38,517 nt of DNA. It comes from Myxococcales bacterium. GTDB lineage: Bacteria > Myxococcota_A > Polyangia > Fen-1088. This document shows, in pieces, positions 16,633 through 26,005 of this stretch. The first letter of the stretch is position 1; each line of letters opens with the position of its first letter. The position numbers and the translations under genes were made by a program. Location: contig PNBO01000355.1 of the NCBI GenBank assembly GCA_003136095.1, positions 7,924 through 46,440 of the forward strand. Direction: 5' to 3'. Below the pieces are notes generated by a model, which saw only the letters and a list, made by a program, of their open reading frames with translations, did not search any database and had not been told where the DNA came from.

Positions 16633-18335
16633 GGGCTTTCGAAACAGCCCAGATCGGGGGCCGACCCGTTGAACGGAAGCCCCACGTCGGTGCCGGCGTT
16701 GATGAGTTTGCTGCCGGGGGCCAGGTGCATGAAGGTGATCGCGGGTAGACTGCCATCGGCGGCGCGTGGCTTGAGCGCCTGCGTGGTGTCCAGGCTCTGG
16801 AAATCCGCATCGGTGACCGTCAGTCCGTTTTGCCAGCTGTTGTTTTTCTGCGTGCCACTCGTGATGTTGACCTTACCGTTGTAGGAAATGCAGTTGGCGA
16901 AGGTGTGCGTGCCCGATGTGAGCGTGTTGGTGAAGACGAAATTGCCGTTCGTGTTGCCGAAGGCGGTGCAGTTGTAGAGCGTCTGACCCGCGAGGTTGTT
17001 GTTCTCGTCGAAGCCCTTGCCGCCGTTGCTCGTGTTGTCGAAGGACAGACAGTTGGTGACGGTGTGGGGAGTGGCCACCTGGTTCCCACCCAACTTGAAT
17101 CCGTTACCGTTGCCCGCGAAGCTGGAAGAATTCCAGCTGTTGACGCCGTTGTTGAAGGCCCAGCAGTTGTCGATGACGATGGAATGATCGGCCATCCAGA
17201 GATCCCAGCCGTCGTCGGAGTTGTTGTACGACCGGCAGCCGCGGAAGACGTTGCCATCGCCCTGTTCCCACTTGGCGCTGAAACCATCCGCGTTACCGCC
17301 CACTGGCCCGTCGAAGTTGAAGTACGAATCGGTGTTCAAGATGAGGTTGTTGCCCGCGTCGGTCCCGCGGATGAGCATGCCGCTGTTGCCGCAATCGTGG
17401 ATCTTGCACGCCTCGACGGTGTTGTTGCCGCCGCTGACGCGGATGCCGTTGTGGCCGGCATGCCCAACCTCGACACCCTTGAGATGGACGTAGCTCGCGC
17501 TCAGCGAGAGCCCATCGTCGCCGGTGGCCTGGCCAGTGAAATCGAAAACCGGGCTCTCTCCGCCATAGGCCCAGATCTTGAGCAGGTTGCCGGCTGCGCC
17601 GCTGACGTTGAGGCCAATGGTGGCGGTCTGGGTGAAGGTGCCTCCGCGCAGCCAGATTTGCGAGCCAGCTTTGGCCACGGAGAGTGCTTTGGTGAGCGTC
17701 TTGTACGGCGCCTCCAGGGTGCCCGCGTTGCTGTCGAGCCCGGTGGGGGCCACGAAGATGCCCGTGGTGGGCGCCGGTGGCGCGTCCGCGACGGCGGCGT
17801 CCGGCTGGGGTGGGCCTGCGTCAGGCGGAGGGACGGGGAGGTCAGGCGTGGTGTCTGGGCGAGGTGACACGTCATTGGTCGCATCATTGGTCGCATCATT
17901 GGTCGAGGTCGCCTCGGCCGGCTGTCGCGTGTCCGCGATGGTGGTGTCGGGATTGACGAATGTGTCGTTGGCAGTGTCCGGTCGCGCATCCGGCAGTCCG
18001 CCACCGCTGCCGCCTGCCGAAGTCGCGCCGGTCGCGCCTCCGCTGCCCTGGACGCCACCGCTGACGGTCGCGCCACCGCTGCTCGTGACGCCACCCGAAC
18101 CGAGCGCGCCGCCGGCGGTCGTGACCGTGCCGCTGCCGCCCGTGCCACTACCGCCCGTGTTGCCGATCGTGCCGCCGGTTGCGTTCGCTCCGCCCATCGC
18201 CTGCGCGCCGCCCGAGTCTTTGGCCGTCCCGGTGCCACTCGAGTTGTTGCACGCAACCCCCAGCAAGCCCAGGCCGACGAGCAGGGCGAAGAACGCAGCG
18301 GATGGTATCGGTCCGAGAGCTCGCGGGTTGCACAT
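16629..18335 (-). CDS. Pectate lyase, polysaccharide lyase family 9, lipoprotein
   Basis: 568 residues. The signal peptide ends LLGVACNN (lipid Cys29). TGG-type repeats and an Asp/Pro-rich linker follow, then a parallel beta-helix domain from about residue 200 (IFVAPTGLDSNAGT). It cleaves de-esterified pectin by calcium-dependent beta-elimination. Asp350 (NADGF), Asp374, Asp375 and Asp378 (NSDDGWD) and Lys414 (NGFKLGG) have exactly the spacing of the calcium ligands Asp209/233/234/237 and catalytic Lys273 that I recall for Pel9A of Dickeya. The enzyme should therefore be active. ATG 18335 follows GGAG by 6 nt; an upstream open frame to 18644 has no signal peptide. It acts on the product of the pectinesterase at 242, though the two are 15 kb apart. 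Stops of this gene and its convergent neighbour overlap at CTAG. Confidence 0.92.
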   Translation of the reverse strand: MCNPRALGPIPSAAFFALLVGLGLLGVACNNSSGTGTAKDSGGAQAMGGANATGGTIGNTGGSGTGGSGTVTTAGGALGSGGVTSSGGATVSGGVQGSGGATGATSAGGSGGGLPDARPDTANDTFVNPDTTIADTRQPAEATSTNDATNDATNDVSPRPDTTPDLPVPPPDAGPPQPDAAVADAPPAPTTGIFVAPTGLDSNAGTLEAPYKTLTKALSVAKAGSQIWLRGGTFTQTATIGLNVSGAAGNLLKIWAYGGESPVFDFTGQATGDDGLSLSASYVHLKGVEVGHAGHNGIRVSGGNNTVEACKIHDCGNSGMLIRGTDAGNNLILNTDSYFNFDGPVGGNADGFSAKWEQGDGNVFRGCRSYNNSDDGWDLWMADHSIVIDNCWAFNNGVNSWNSSSFAGNGNGFKLGGNQVATPHTVTNCLSFDNTSNGGKGFDENNNLAGQTLYNCTAFGNTNGNFVFTNTLTSGTHTFANCISYNGKVNITSGTQKNNSWQNGLTVTDADFQSLDTTQALKPRAADGSLPAITFMHLAPGSKLINAGTDVGLPFNGSAPDLGCFESP

Positions 18336-18367
18336 GGTGATCTCCAGAACGCCGTGTTGCACAGCCG

Positions 18368-18394
18368 CCGTCCGTCGACGGCCGTCCAGGACGG
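18368..18394. promoter_or_regulatory. Nested inverted repeats before the pectate lyase gene
   Basis: CCGTCC (18368-18373) pairs with GGACGG (18389-18394), and the palindrome CCGTCGACGG occupies 18372-18381. They lie 33-59 nt upstream of the pectate lyase start on the minus strand, a position suited to an operator or leader hairpin. GC-rich palindromes arise easily by chance in this genome. Confidence 0.3.
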
Positions 18395-18565
18395 ATCGCA
18401 TGAGCAGTGCTACACCTCGGGCTCGATGGCTCAGCGAATCGCGCAGAGGCGCTGAGTGTCGTGGGGATTTTTGTGCTACGGGCCGCCTCGTCCGGTGCGG
18501 TTTCTCCTCGACGTGGCCACCGCCTGGCACCAATCCCCGCCACCTCCTGGCGCTATCCACCGCCA

Positions 18566-18662
18566 ATTCTCTTTCGGCAAGCGAGGTCCAGTTGTCATGC
18601 CGCCGGGTCTTGCGCCAACCTGGGATGCGATGCGACCATGGCAAAGGGGCGCTCGAACCTAC
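18566..18662 (+). repeat. Dispersed upstream element, copy E1
   Basis: GGGATGCGATGCG, CCATGGCAAAGGGG and CTCGAAC in this order also occur at 27433-27472 (copy E2); 18625-18661 and that segment agree at about 29 of 37 positions. The part CATGCCGCCGGGTC to GGATGCGAT resembles the 3' box of copy B with a roughly 10-nt deletion. It ends 30 nt before the small lipoprotein start at 18692. The gap 18336-18691 otherwise holds the inverted repeats at 18368-18394 and a doubtful element-like stretch on the minus strand around 18520-18565. Confidence 0.5.
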
Positions 18663-18691
18663 CCGCCGTTGCTTCTCTGGAGGGCTACTCC

Positions 18692-19162
18692 ATGAGGAAG
18701 AGCCGACCTGGTGCTGGCTTCGTTCTGGTGGTCATTCTTCTAGCAAGCTGCTCGGATGGAGGCGGCGGCCTGACGAGCCCGGGCGCGGGTGGCACTCCAG
18801 GTCTGGGTGGTATGGGCGGCACGGGCGGCACGGGCGCGGGTGGTATCGGTGGGTCGGGCGGAACTGCAGGAACATCCAGCACCATTTGCCGCCCAGCTTC
18901 TCCCTGCCCGACGGGACGGATGGCCTACCAGGACACGATTTGCCCGTGGCCCTCGGGCACCTGCACCCCCAATGGAGATGGCCTCTGTTACCAGCGTTGT
19001 AGCACCGATGCGGATTGCACCGATTCGAAGTTCCCGCTCTGTAGTGGTTCAATCTATCTGTATGGTGGTAGCGATTATGGCCAAACTGTGCATGTCTGCC
19101 AGAGTGTGCAGGACGTAGCCGGATGCGCCTCGCCCCAGGGCATAGACGGAGGCTCCCCATAG
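18692..19162 (+). CDS. Small Cys-rich lipoprotein with Gly linker
   Basis: 156 residues. The signal peptide MRKSRPGAGFVLVVILLASC gives lipid Cys20. A linker of GGTGG-type repeats (about 25-62) is followed by a domain with ten cysteines (STICRPASPCP to CASPQGIDGG), including CYQRCSTDADCTD, a pattern seen in short disulfide-rich surface domains. ATG 18692 follows GGAGG by about 8 nt. I do not recognise a function; a disulfide-stabilised binding module displayed at the surface is an inference. It is monocistronic and converges on the large kinase gene. Confidence 0.78.
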   Translation: MRKSRPGAGFVLVVILLASCSDGGGGLTSPGAGGTPGLGGMGGTGGTGAGGIGGSGGTAGTSSTICRPASPCPTGRMAYQDTICPWPSGTCTPNGDGLCYQRCSTDADCTDSKFPLCSGSIYLYGGSDYGQTVHVCQSVQDVAGCASPQGIDGGSP

Positions 19163-19251
19163 GGTGATATCCCTGGAGAAGAGTCTAGAAACGACCCAAC
19201 CAAGAATCGTCGCATCCCAGCCATGGTCGGCGCGAAGGAAGGGCGGCAGCG

Positions 19252-22200
19252 CTATCTCGTCCGCCGCAGGACCACGAGGCTCCGATCGTCCTGCCGATGT
19301 GGCTCCCATGCTTGCGACGCATCGAGGATGCGACGGCAGATCTCGGCCGCAGGTTCAGCGTGCGCCAGGGCTACGATTTCGATGACCCGCTTGACACCGA
19401 ACTGTTCTCGGTCTGGCCGCCGCGCTTCGATGACGCCGTCCGTGAACAGAACCATCACGTCGCCGTCTCCCAGGTAGCCCTCGCGGCTGCGGGTGGCGAA
19501 TTCGATGCGTTCGGCCGCGCCAATCCAGGTTCCCTGGCTCCGGATCTGCTCGCATTGTCGTGACTGCGCCCGCCAAACCAAGATGTCCTCGTGAGCGCCT
19601 GCGACCAGAAAGCGTCCGTCGGGGAAGAAGCGAAACAGCGATAGGGTCACGTAGTCGTCACGTTGCAAACGGCAGCGGACGTTCTCGTAGAACGAGAGGT
19701 TGAGTAGGCAAAGCAGCCTCGCCGGATCGACGCAGGCATCATTGCGCATGAGCGAGGCCAAGCCGCTCTGGAGCATCAGCATCACAAGGCCGGCGTTGAG
19801 ACCATGACCCGATACGTCGCCGATCCCCAGCCAGAAACCGCCGTCTTCGGTGGGCAGAAGGTCGTAGTAGTCGCCACCGACCTCCGTCGCGGTCTGCATG
19901 GTGGCCGCGATTTCCATCCCTGCCACCGACAATTGTCGGGGAAGAATCGCGGTCTGGATTCTCTGCGCGATGGCTAACTCGCTTTCCAGCTGGGCAACGG
20001 CGGCACGACGTTCCGCCTCGACGAGCTTGGCCTGGCCGTCCTGGATGGTGAGCAGGCTTGCCTCCAGCTTCCGCGTGCGGTCCCGTACCCGCTGTTCCAT
20101 CTCCGCGTAGAGCCCTGCGTTCTCGAGCGAGATCGCCGCCTGCGTGGACAGCGTCTCCAGCAATTCGATCTGGTCGGAGGTGAACACGTCGGCCGTCAGT
20201 CGATTTTCCAGGTAGAGAATACCGATCAGTTCTCCGTGTCGGATCATCGGCATGCATAGGAGCGACTGCGGCTTGTGCTCTGCGAGGTAGGGATCCGAAG
20301 AGAACCGGGTGGGCTCGAAAGGCTGGGTCAGCACCACCTTCTCGCGCGCTTGCCACACGAAGTCGACGATGGTACGCGGAAGCGGCGCGAGGGGTTCGTC
20401 GGATGGCGTGCCGCCGTCGGAAAGTCCCGCGTCGGCTGGGAAGCGGAGCCGTCGGAAGCCATCCGCCTTGGCTCCCGCAGCGCACTCCACCCAAAGCTCG
20501 CCATCGCGAAGCAAGAGCAAGAAGCCTCGCTCGGCGCCGGCCTGCGCGATGGCGATCTCCATCAGCCTCGCCATGAGTTTGGGCAGGACGATTTCCCCGG
20601 AAAGGGCTTGTGTCGCTTTGGCCAGCGCGATGGCGTCGAAGTTGTCGGTCCGCACGGCGCCTGACCACCCTGCGGCGTCGACAGCGGAAACCTGATGACG
20701 ATGGCCCGGCTCGGCGACGCGGACCGCGAGCTGCCTAGCCTTTCGGATAGCACCCCAGCGAGCGTAGGCCGTGCTCGCATTCTCGAAGTAGAGCTCCCTG
20801 GCGATTCGAGCCCAACCCCGCCGCTCGGCGTACCTACCCGCCAACTCGTTGGCCAACGCCTCAAACAGGATCGACCCCGCATCGCGCGCGAGCTTGATCG
20901 CCTGCTCGAACCAGGTGAGCGCTTGGCCGTCGTCGCCACTCGCGGCGCAAAGCTCAGCCGCAACCAGGGCGTGGCGATGGCCGAATGTCTTGGGTGATGC
21001 CGCGGCCCACCGGCGGAGCGTGGCTTCTTCGGCCTTGAGCCCTGCGAGGGCGGCCCCGGCGTTCTCGCCGCCGGCTCGTGCCAGCTCGGCCAGCAGCAAG
21101 GCTTCGAAGAGCTGGGTTTGTGGTCCGTTGAAGTTGCCCGGAACCGAGGGTTTGGAGCGTGCCAGACACGTGGTTGTGCCTTCAAGGTCCCCTGCGAGGA
21201 ATTTCTCAAGAGCCAGGAACAGGAAGTGGCACGAGATGACAAAGGGATTGTGGCTTTCGAGGATCTTGCGTTCGGCTTCGGCGTCGTCGGGTCCCAGGGC
21301 TGCTCCCGCGGTAGCCCGCAGGCGGTCGACAACCCTGCGCAGCGAGCCGACCACATCGCGATTGGTTACGTCTCCCGTGCGCTCGATGAGGTCGGCCGCA
21401 TGGCGAGCGACCTCGACGACGTCCTCGAGGGCGTCCCCCATCTGGAATGCGAAGACCGCCTGCCCCATGGCGCAATAGCAAGCGTAAAGATAGTCACCGG
21501 CATCGAGCGCCGCTTTCCATCCCTTCCGAAGATGTTCCACGCTCTCTAAGATGTCTGCGGACCAGAAGGCGACGAACGCGCCCAGGATGAAGTGAACTGT
21601 GCATGCGACGGCCTGGCTACCGATGGTCTGGTTGAGGCGGGTGGCGATCTGCCCGATCGCGTAGGCCTTTTGCACCTCGCCCCTCACGACGTGGACATGG
21701 GCAAGGCACGCACAAAAATACGCCGACACCGGCGCGTTGCCTTGTCGCAACGAAAGCTGCACGGCGCGTGCGACGATCAAGGTCATCAGGGTTGGGTTGA
21801 TCTGTGCCGCAGCCGGCATCATGCGATGGAGGACGTGAAGCAGGAGCAGGCTCTTCCGGTCGGTCATCGGGGGCAGGTCGAGAAGCGCCGCGACGCCTCG
21901 CGGCCCAAGCGTGGCGGAGATCGCACCAAGCTCCGCGCCGATGGCCGGACCGATGGCTTCGGGGGAATCTGGAAAATCCACGCCCAGGATCCTGGCGGCC
22001 TTGACCCCGCAATCGATCGCCTCGCCCATGCGATTCATGCTGACATGAACCAGGGTTCGCAAGGCCAGAGCCGTCGCCCGGTCGATGTCATCCCTCGCAA
22101 CCGCATCGGCGTGGTCGAGCACGCGAAATGCGTCGTCGAAGCGTCCGGTGGCAATCTCACATTCGGCTCGGCAGATCTGGGCCTGGAAGGCAGTCTCGTA

Positions 22201-24582
22201 GTCGTCCTGCCCAGCGCTATCTGCCAGCAGCTCCGAACAGATATCGAGGTGCCGGATTGCGGTGGCGTGAGCGGCGGCGTCCTTCGCTTTCCGTCCGGCG
22301 GAGAAGTTCAACTTCGCCAAGGCTCGGCGTTCAGCCGGATCGCCCATGTGCCCGATGCCTAGGTTGAGATGGTTGACGATTTCGAAGAGCTGGCGGTCAT
22401 CGGTGGTCGCGCCCTCCGCCGCCAGCTGCATGCGCCCGATGCGAAGGTGCATGTCTTGGCGCTGGCTTTCCGCCAGGGTGGCGTAGGCCGCTTGGTGGAC
22501 GCGATCGTGAAGAAATCGATAGGATGGGTTGTATTCCTCGTCGTGCACATTCGATGCCGCATCGGGGGATGCAATGCCAGCTTCGTGGAGAAACGCCTGG
22601 CCGACATCGACGGGAACCACCAGACCTTCGCGCAGCCCATGCCAAAGCGCACGTCTCACGTCGGCGGCGCTGCGTTCCGCGATCCGCGCCAGGGTTCGCC
22701 GGTCGAACCGGTGTCCGATACAGGCCGCTATGCGCAGAAGGTCCTGCGTCTCTTGCGGCAGCCGCTGCAGGCGTCCAACCATGAAGTCGACGACGTTGTC
22801 GGTCACCATCGCCTCGCCGATCGCTTGCAGGCTGAACCTCCACTCGTGCACGGTCGCATCGAAGGCGATGAGCCCGTCGCGGTAGAGGGTGCTGAGGAAT
22901 TGCCCGAGGAAAAACGGGTTCCCGTGTGTCTTCTCCAGCACCAGCTTGGCCAGTGAACGAACGTGGTGTGCCTTGGTGGCGAAGGTGTCGCCGAGCAACT
23001 GTAGGGTGGCGCCTTCGTCCAATGGTTGGAGCTTGATCTCGGCGATGCTGGTTCCCATCCGGCGCAACTCAGCGACGGCGTCCGTGAGCGGGTGGGTTGG
23101 ATCGACCTCGTTGTCTCGGAGCGCGCCGATGACCAGCAAGTAGCCCCGCTGGGGCGCGGTCAAGAGGAGTTGGATCATGCGCAGCGAGGCGGCGTCGACC
23201 CACTGCAAGTCATCGAGGAAGAACACCAGCGGGTGCTCGGCGGAGGCGAAGACCTGCAGGAACGCCAGGAAGGTTGCTTCGAAGCGGCGTTGCGTCTGCG
23301 CCGGATCCAGCTCCTCGATGGGCGGCTGGGTACCCAGAACCAGGGATACCTCGGGAATGATGTCCGTCACCACCCGGCCGTTGTTGCCGACGGCCTCGAG
23401 AATCTTCTGCCGCCATTGCGCGAATACGGCGGGCGGCTCGGCGAGAATCGAGCGAAGCATCTCGCCACAGCCCTGGATGATGGGGGCATAGGGCATGCGC
23501 CGGCCAATGGGATCGAACTTGCCGGTGGCGAATCGCGCGCCGGTCGCCATCTGTTTGTGAAGCTCGCCCACCAGGACCGACTTACCCACGCCCGAATAGC
23601 CGGAGATGAGGAGCAACTCGGCGGCGCCCTGGCAGGCGCGTTTGAAGGTCGCAAGCAGCGTTGCCAGCTCCTGCTCGCGACCATAGAGCTTCTGCGGGAT
23701 GCGAAGCTCGTCGGAGAAGTCCTGCTGGCCGAGGGTGAACCCGGGAATCGTCCCGGTTTGGGCGAGCAGCTCCTGGCAATGAAGCAGATCGGCCTTGAGA
23801 CCAGAGATATCCTGGTAGCGATCCTCGGCGTTCTTGCCCAGAAGGCGCATGACGATCTCCGACAGGATGCGTGGCCAGTCGCTGCGAATCATGTGCAGCG
23901 GCAGGGGCGAGCGGGCGATATGACTGTGCAGGAGCTCGAGGGGATCGTCGGTGGCAAAGGGCAAGACACCCGTGCCGAGCTCGTACAGGGCCACGCCCAG
24001 CGAATAAAGATCCGTACGCCGATCGACCGAGCGGTTCATGCGTCCGGTCTGCTCCGGCGACATGTACGCCAAGGTTCCTTCCAGTCGCCCCACATGCGGG
24101 CTCCGCCGGTCTTCCAGCGTCAGGCGCGTCGCTGCTCCGAACTCAATCAATGTGACGTGGCCGGCGTCATCGCAGAAGAAGTTCTCGGGTTTGATGTCCT
24201 TGTGGATGACTTGGCGGCGGTGAACGGCCTCGACGGCTTCGGCCATCGCGATGGCAGTGCGCAGGAACGTGGCTAGGCCCAATCGTCCCGGCCCGACGAG
24301 GTAGTCGAGCGACTTGTCCCCGGGATACTCCATCACCAAGGCGACGCTGTCACCCAGGTCTACGATGCCCAGCCCCTTGGCGACCCCAGCCACGTCGAGC
24401 CAGCTGAGAATCGAGGACTCATGCCGTAGACGAGCCAACTGGGTCGTCGTCGGCCTGCCTCCGCGCGGAGACTTCAGCAGAACCGACCGCCCGTCCGCGT
24501 TGCGATAGCCTCGAAACAATGCGGCTTCGGCATTCTCCCGGATCTTGGCGGCAATGGTGAATCCCTGTACTCCCCCAGACAT
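19252..24582 (-). CDS. Ser/Thr kinase - AAA ATPase - GAF - SpoIIE phosphatase signalling protein
   Basis: 1776 residues, no membrane helix. In order: a protein kinase domain (1-270) with Lys37, HKDIKPEN (Asp129, Asn134) and APE-loop-like MSPEQTGRMNRS; a predicted ATPase with Walker A GYSGVGKS (328-335) and Walker B LVFFLDDLQW; a long helical TPR-like region (about 640-1300); a GAF domain (about 1350-1510); a coiled coil (VRDRTRKLEASLLTIQ); and a PP2C/SpoIIE phosphatase with GGDYYDLL, IGDVSGHG, FTDGVIEAR and DDRSLVVL, so its metal-binding acids are present. Close relatives in myxobacteria and cyanobacteria usually end in a histidine kinase instead. The kinase DFG motif reads EFG (Glu147, codon 24142-24144), so kinase activity is in doubt while the phosphatase looks intact. 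A role as a stress or sigma-factor switch is inferred. No ribosome site is clear before ATG 24582. Confidence 0.92.
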   Translation of the reverse strand: MSGGVQGFTIAAKIRENAEAALFRGYRNADGRSVLLKSPRGGRPTTTQLARLRHESSILSWLDVAGVAKGLGIVDLGDSVALVMEYPGDKSLDYLVGPGRLGLATFLRTAIAMAEAVEAVHRRQVIHKDIKPENFFCDDAGHVTLIEFGAATRLTLEDRRSPHVGRLEGTLAYMSPEQTGRMNRSVDRRTDLYSLGVALYELGTGVLPFATDDPLELLHSHIARSPLPLHMIRSDWPRILSEIVMRLLGKNAEDRYQDISGLKADLLHCQELLAQTGTIPGFTLGQQDFSDELRIPQKLYGREQELATLLATFKRACQGAAELLLISGYSGVGKSVLVGELHKQMATGARFATGKFDPIGRRMPYAPIIQGCGEMLRSILAEPPAVFAQWRQKILEAVGNNGRVVTDIIPEVSLVLGTQPPIEELDPAQTQRRFEATFLAFLQVFASAEHPLVFFLDDLQWVDAASLRMIQLLLTAPQRGYLLVIGALRDNEVDPTHPLTDAVAELRRMGTSIAEIKLQPLDEGATLQLLGDTFATKAHHVRSLAKLVLEKTHGNPFFLGQFLSTLYRDGLIAFDATVHEWRFSLQAIGEAMVTDNVVDFMVGRLQRLPQETQDLLRIAACIGHRFDRRTLARIAERSAADVRRALWHGLREGLVVPVDVGQAFLHEAGIASPDAASNVHDEEYNPSYRFLHDRVHQAAYATLAESQRQDMHLRIGRMQLAAEGATTDDRQLFEIVNHLNLGIGHMGDPAERRALAKLNFSAGRKAKDAAAHATAIRHLDICSELLADSAGQDDYETAFQAQICRAECEIATGRFDDAFRVLDHADAVARDDIDRATALALRTLVHVSMNRMGEAIDCGVKAARILGVDFPDSPEAIGPAIGAELGAISATLGPRGVAALLDLPPMTDRKSLLLLHVLHRMMPAAAQINPTLMTLIVARAVQLSLRQGNAPVSAYFCACLAHVHVVRGEVQKAYAIGQIATRLNQTIGSQAVACTVHFILGAFVAFWSADILESVEHLRKGWKAALDAGDYLYACYCAMGQAVFAFQMGDALEDVVEVARHAADLIERTGDVTNRDVVGSLRRVVDRLRATAGAALGPDDAEAERKILESHNPFVISCHFLFLALEKFLAGDLEGTTTCLARSKPSVPGNFNGPQTQLFEALLLAELARAGGENAGAALAGLKAEEATLRRWAAASPKTFGHRHALVAAELCAASGDDGQALTWFEQAIKLARDAGSILFEALANELAGRYAERRGWARIARELYFENASTAYARWGAIRKARQLAVRVAEPGHRHQVSAVDAAGWSGAVRTDNFDAIALAKATQALSGEIVLPKLMARLMEIAIAQAGAERGFLLLLRDGELWVECAAGAKADGFRRLRFPADAGLSDGGTPSDEPLAPLPRTIVDFVWQAREKVVLTQPFEPTRFSSDPYLAEHKPQSLLCMPMIRHGELIGILYLENRLTADVFTSDQIELLETLSTQAAISLENAGLYAEMEQRVRDRTRKLEASLLTIQDGQAKLVEAERRAAVAQLESELAIAQRIQTAILPRQLSVAGMEIAATMQTATEVGGDYYDLLPTEDGGFWLGIGDVSGHGLNAGLVMLMLQSGLASLMRNDACVDPARLLCLLNLSFYENVRCRLQRDDYVTLSLFRFFPDGRFLVAGAHEDILVWRAQSRQCEQIRSQGTWIGAAERIEFATRSREGYLGDGDVMVLFTDGVIEARRPDREQFGVKRVIEIVALAHAEPAAEICRRILDASQAWEPHRQDDRSLVVLRRTR

Positions 24583-24756
24583 GCGCGAATCTTATCGCCA
24601 GTTGGCTGCCATGTCCTCATGCCTCCGTGAGGCGGTGGCGGCATCCCGGGCTCGCCGTCGCTCAGCGTCTGCTCCGATCATGCCCGGATGCAACCCGGGA
24701 GATCGAGCGATGACGACGGGGCGATCGGTGCGTTTCGCAGACTACGCTCTGAGGCT

Positions 24757-25983
24757 ATGCTCTGGCCCATGGACCCTCTTGACAAGAGCGCCTCGTCGCA
24801 ACCGCCATCCGGGGGTGGTGGGGCCCTGCTGCTCGTGAGCTCGGTAGCGGCGTTGGCCGTCGCTCTCCTACTCTGCGCCAGCCTGCTGGCGCAGCAACGT
24901 CCTCTGTGGCTGGCGATCGGGGCTGGCCTCGCCGTTTTTCCCTTCCTGCCGCTCATGTGGCACGGCTCGGCCGAGGCCCGGGACAAGGATCGGGGAACGG
25001 CCTCGCACAGGTCGCGAAGCCGCTTCGCCCTGCGCAGCTTGGCCGTCGCCTTGGTGGTGCTCGCTGTGTCCCTGGGCGACCTAGGACCCAAGCGGGTGGC
25101 CCAGAACCTGCGCGCTCTCGCCGGCCGCATCCAGGCGAAACCAGCGGCAAAGCCGGGGCTGGTTCCGTTTCCGGCACCGGGGGCAGCCACGTCTCACGGG
25201 CTGGAGTCCTTCATCCCGGCCGATGCCACCTTGGTGGTCGGGCTCGCAGGCTCGACGGCCATGGAGCAACTCTTGGCGGCCCATGGCGTAGACACCCGCG
25301 CGAAGCTCGCGGCGCTGGCGACCTGCAAGATCGACCTCACGAGCGCTCGTGTCTTGGTTGCCGCGCGCGGCAGCGGGGCTCACAGAATCGTGGTGCGGGC
25401 TCCGGGAGTCGCCGATGAACGGAATCTCTACTGCCTGGTGGGTGTCATGGGACCAGAGTACCTGCAGCTTCGCAGCGATGGGGGCGCCATGACCGTGCAG
25501 GTGAGTGGCTTTCGCTCGCGTCCTCTGATCTTCCAGCTGCTCGATCCGACGACCCTCATCGCGACCGACGAAGGCTGGCAGGACACCGCGGACCAGAAGC
25601 TCTTTGCGGACGATCTTGCCACTGCCCGAGGACGACTGGCGCTCCCCCTCCTTCGTGTCGATCGCACCACCCCGCTTTGGGTAGTCAGCGTGGACGAGAC
25701 GCCGCAGGGCGCCTGGGATCTCGCTCTCGACTCTCGGCAAGAGGGAAGCCTGTTCAAGCTGCAAGGTAGCTCGACGCCACCGTCGGGGGAAGGGGACCGG
25801 GCGCAGATCTCCGTGCGCGTCCCCCTGGCCTTCGCACGAGCCTTGCCCGAGAGCACCGTGGCGCTGGGGATTCGCGGCGTGGTGGCCGCCATTGCCGCAA
25901 CCGGCGCTTGGCAATCCCCGGCCAAGATCCTGCCCGCTCCGCCGAAACCGACGGGCTCCGGCCATGATGCGGGCGCTCGGTAA
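24757..25983 (+). CDS. Membrane protein of unknown function
   Basis: 408 residues from ATG 24757 (GAGG 3 nt upstream; ATG 24769 and 24688 are alternatives). Three hydrophobic segments lie near the N-terminus: LLLVSSVAALAVALLLCASL, LWLAIGAGLAVFPFLPLMW and LRSLAVALVVLAVSLG. The third is followed by a basic stretch and a soluble domain of about 290 residues that begins GLESFIPADATLVVGLAGS. This domain has alternating strands and helices and three cysteines. The phrase FIPADATLVVGL resembles openings of secreted domains seen in myxobacterial proteins, but I cannot name a family. The gene is divergent from the giant kinase (174 nt between starts) and lies 82 nt before the MotB/OmpA-like gene, which has its own operator-like site. 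Confidence 0.72.
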   Translation: MLWPMDPLDKSASSQPPSGGGGALLLVSSVAALAVALLLCASLLAQQRPLWLAIGAGLAVFPFLPLMWHGSAEARDKDRGTASHRSRSRFALRSLAVALVVLAVSLGDLGPKRVAQNLRALAGRIQAKPAAKPGLVPFPAPGAATSHGLESFIPADATLVVGLAGSTAMEQLLAAHGVDTRAKLAALATCKIDLTSARVLVAARGSGAHRIVVRAPGVADERNLYCLVGVMGPEYLQLRSDGGAMTVQVSGFRSRPLIFQLLDPTTLIATDEGWQDTADQKLFADDLATARGRLALPLLRVDRTTPLWVVSVDETPQGAWDLALDSRQEGSLFKLQGSSTPPSGEGDRAQISVRVPLAFARALPESTVALGIRGVVAAIAATGAWQSPAKILPAPPKPTGSGHDAGAR

Positions 25984-26005
25984 AGCGGCCCGTGCCGGCG
26001 AATTC

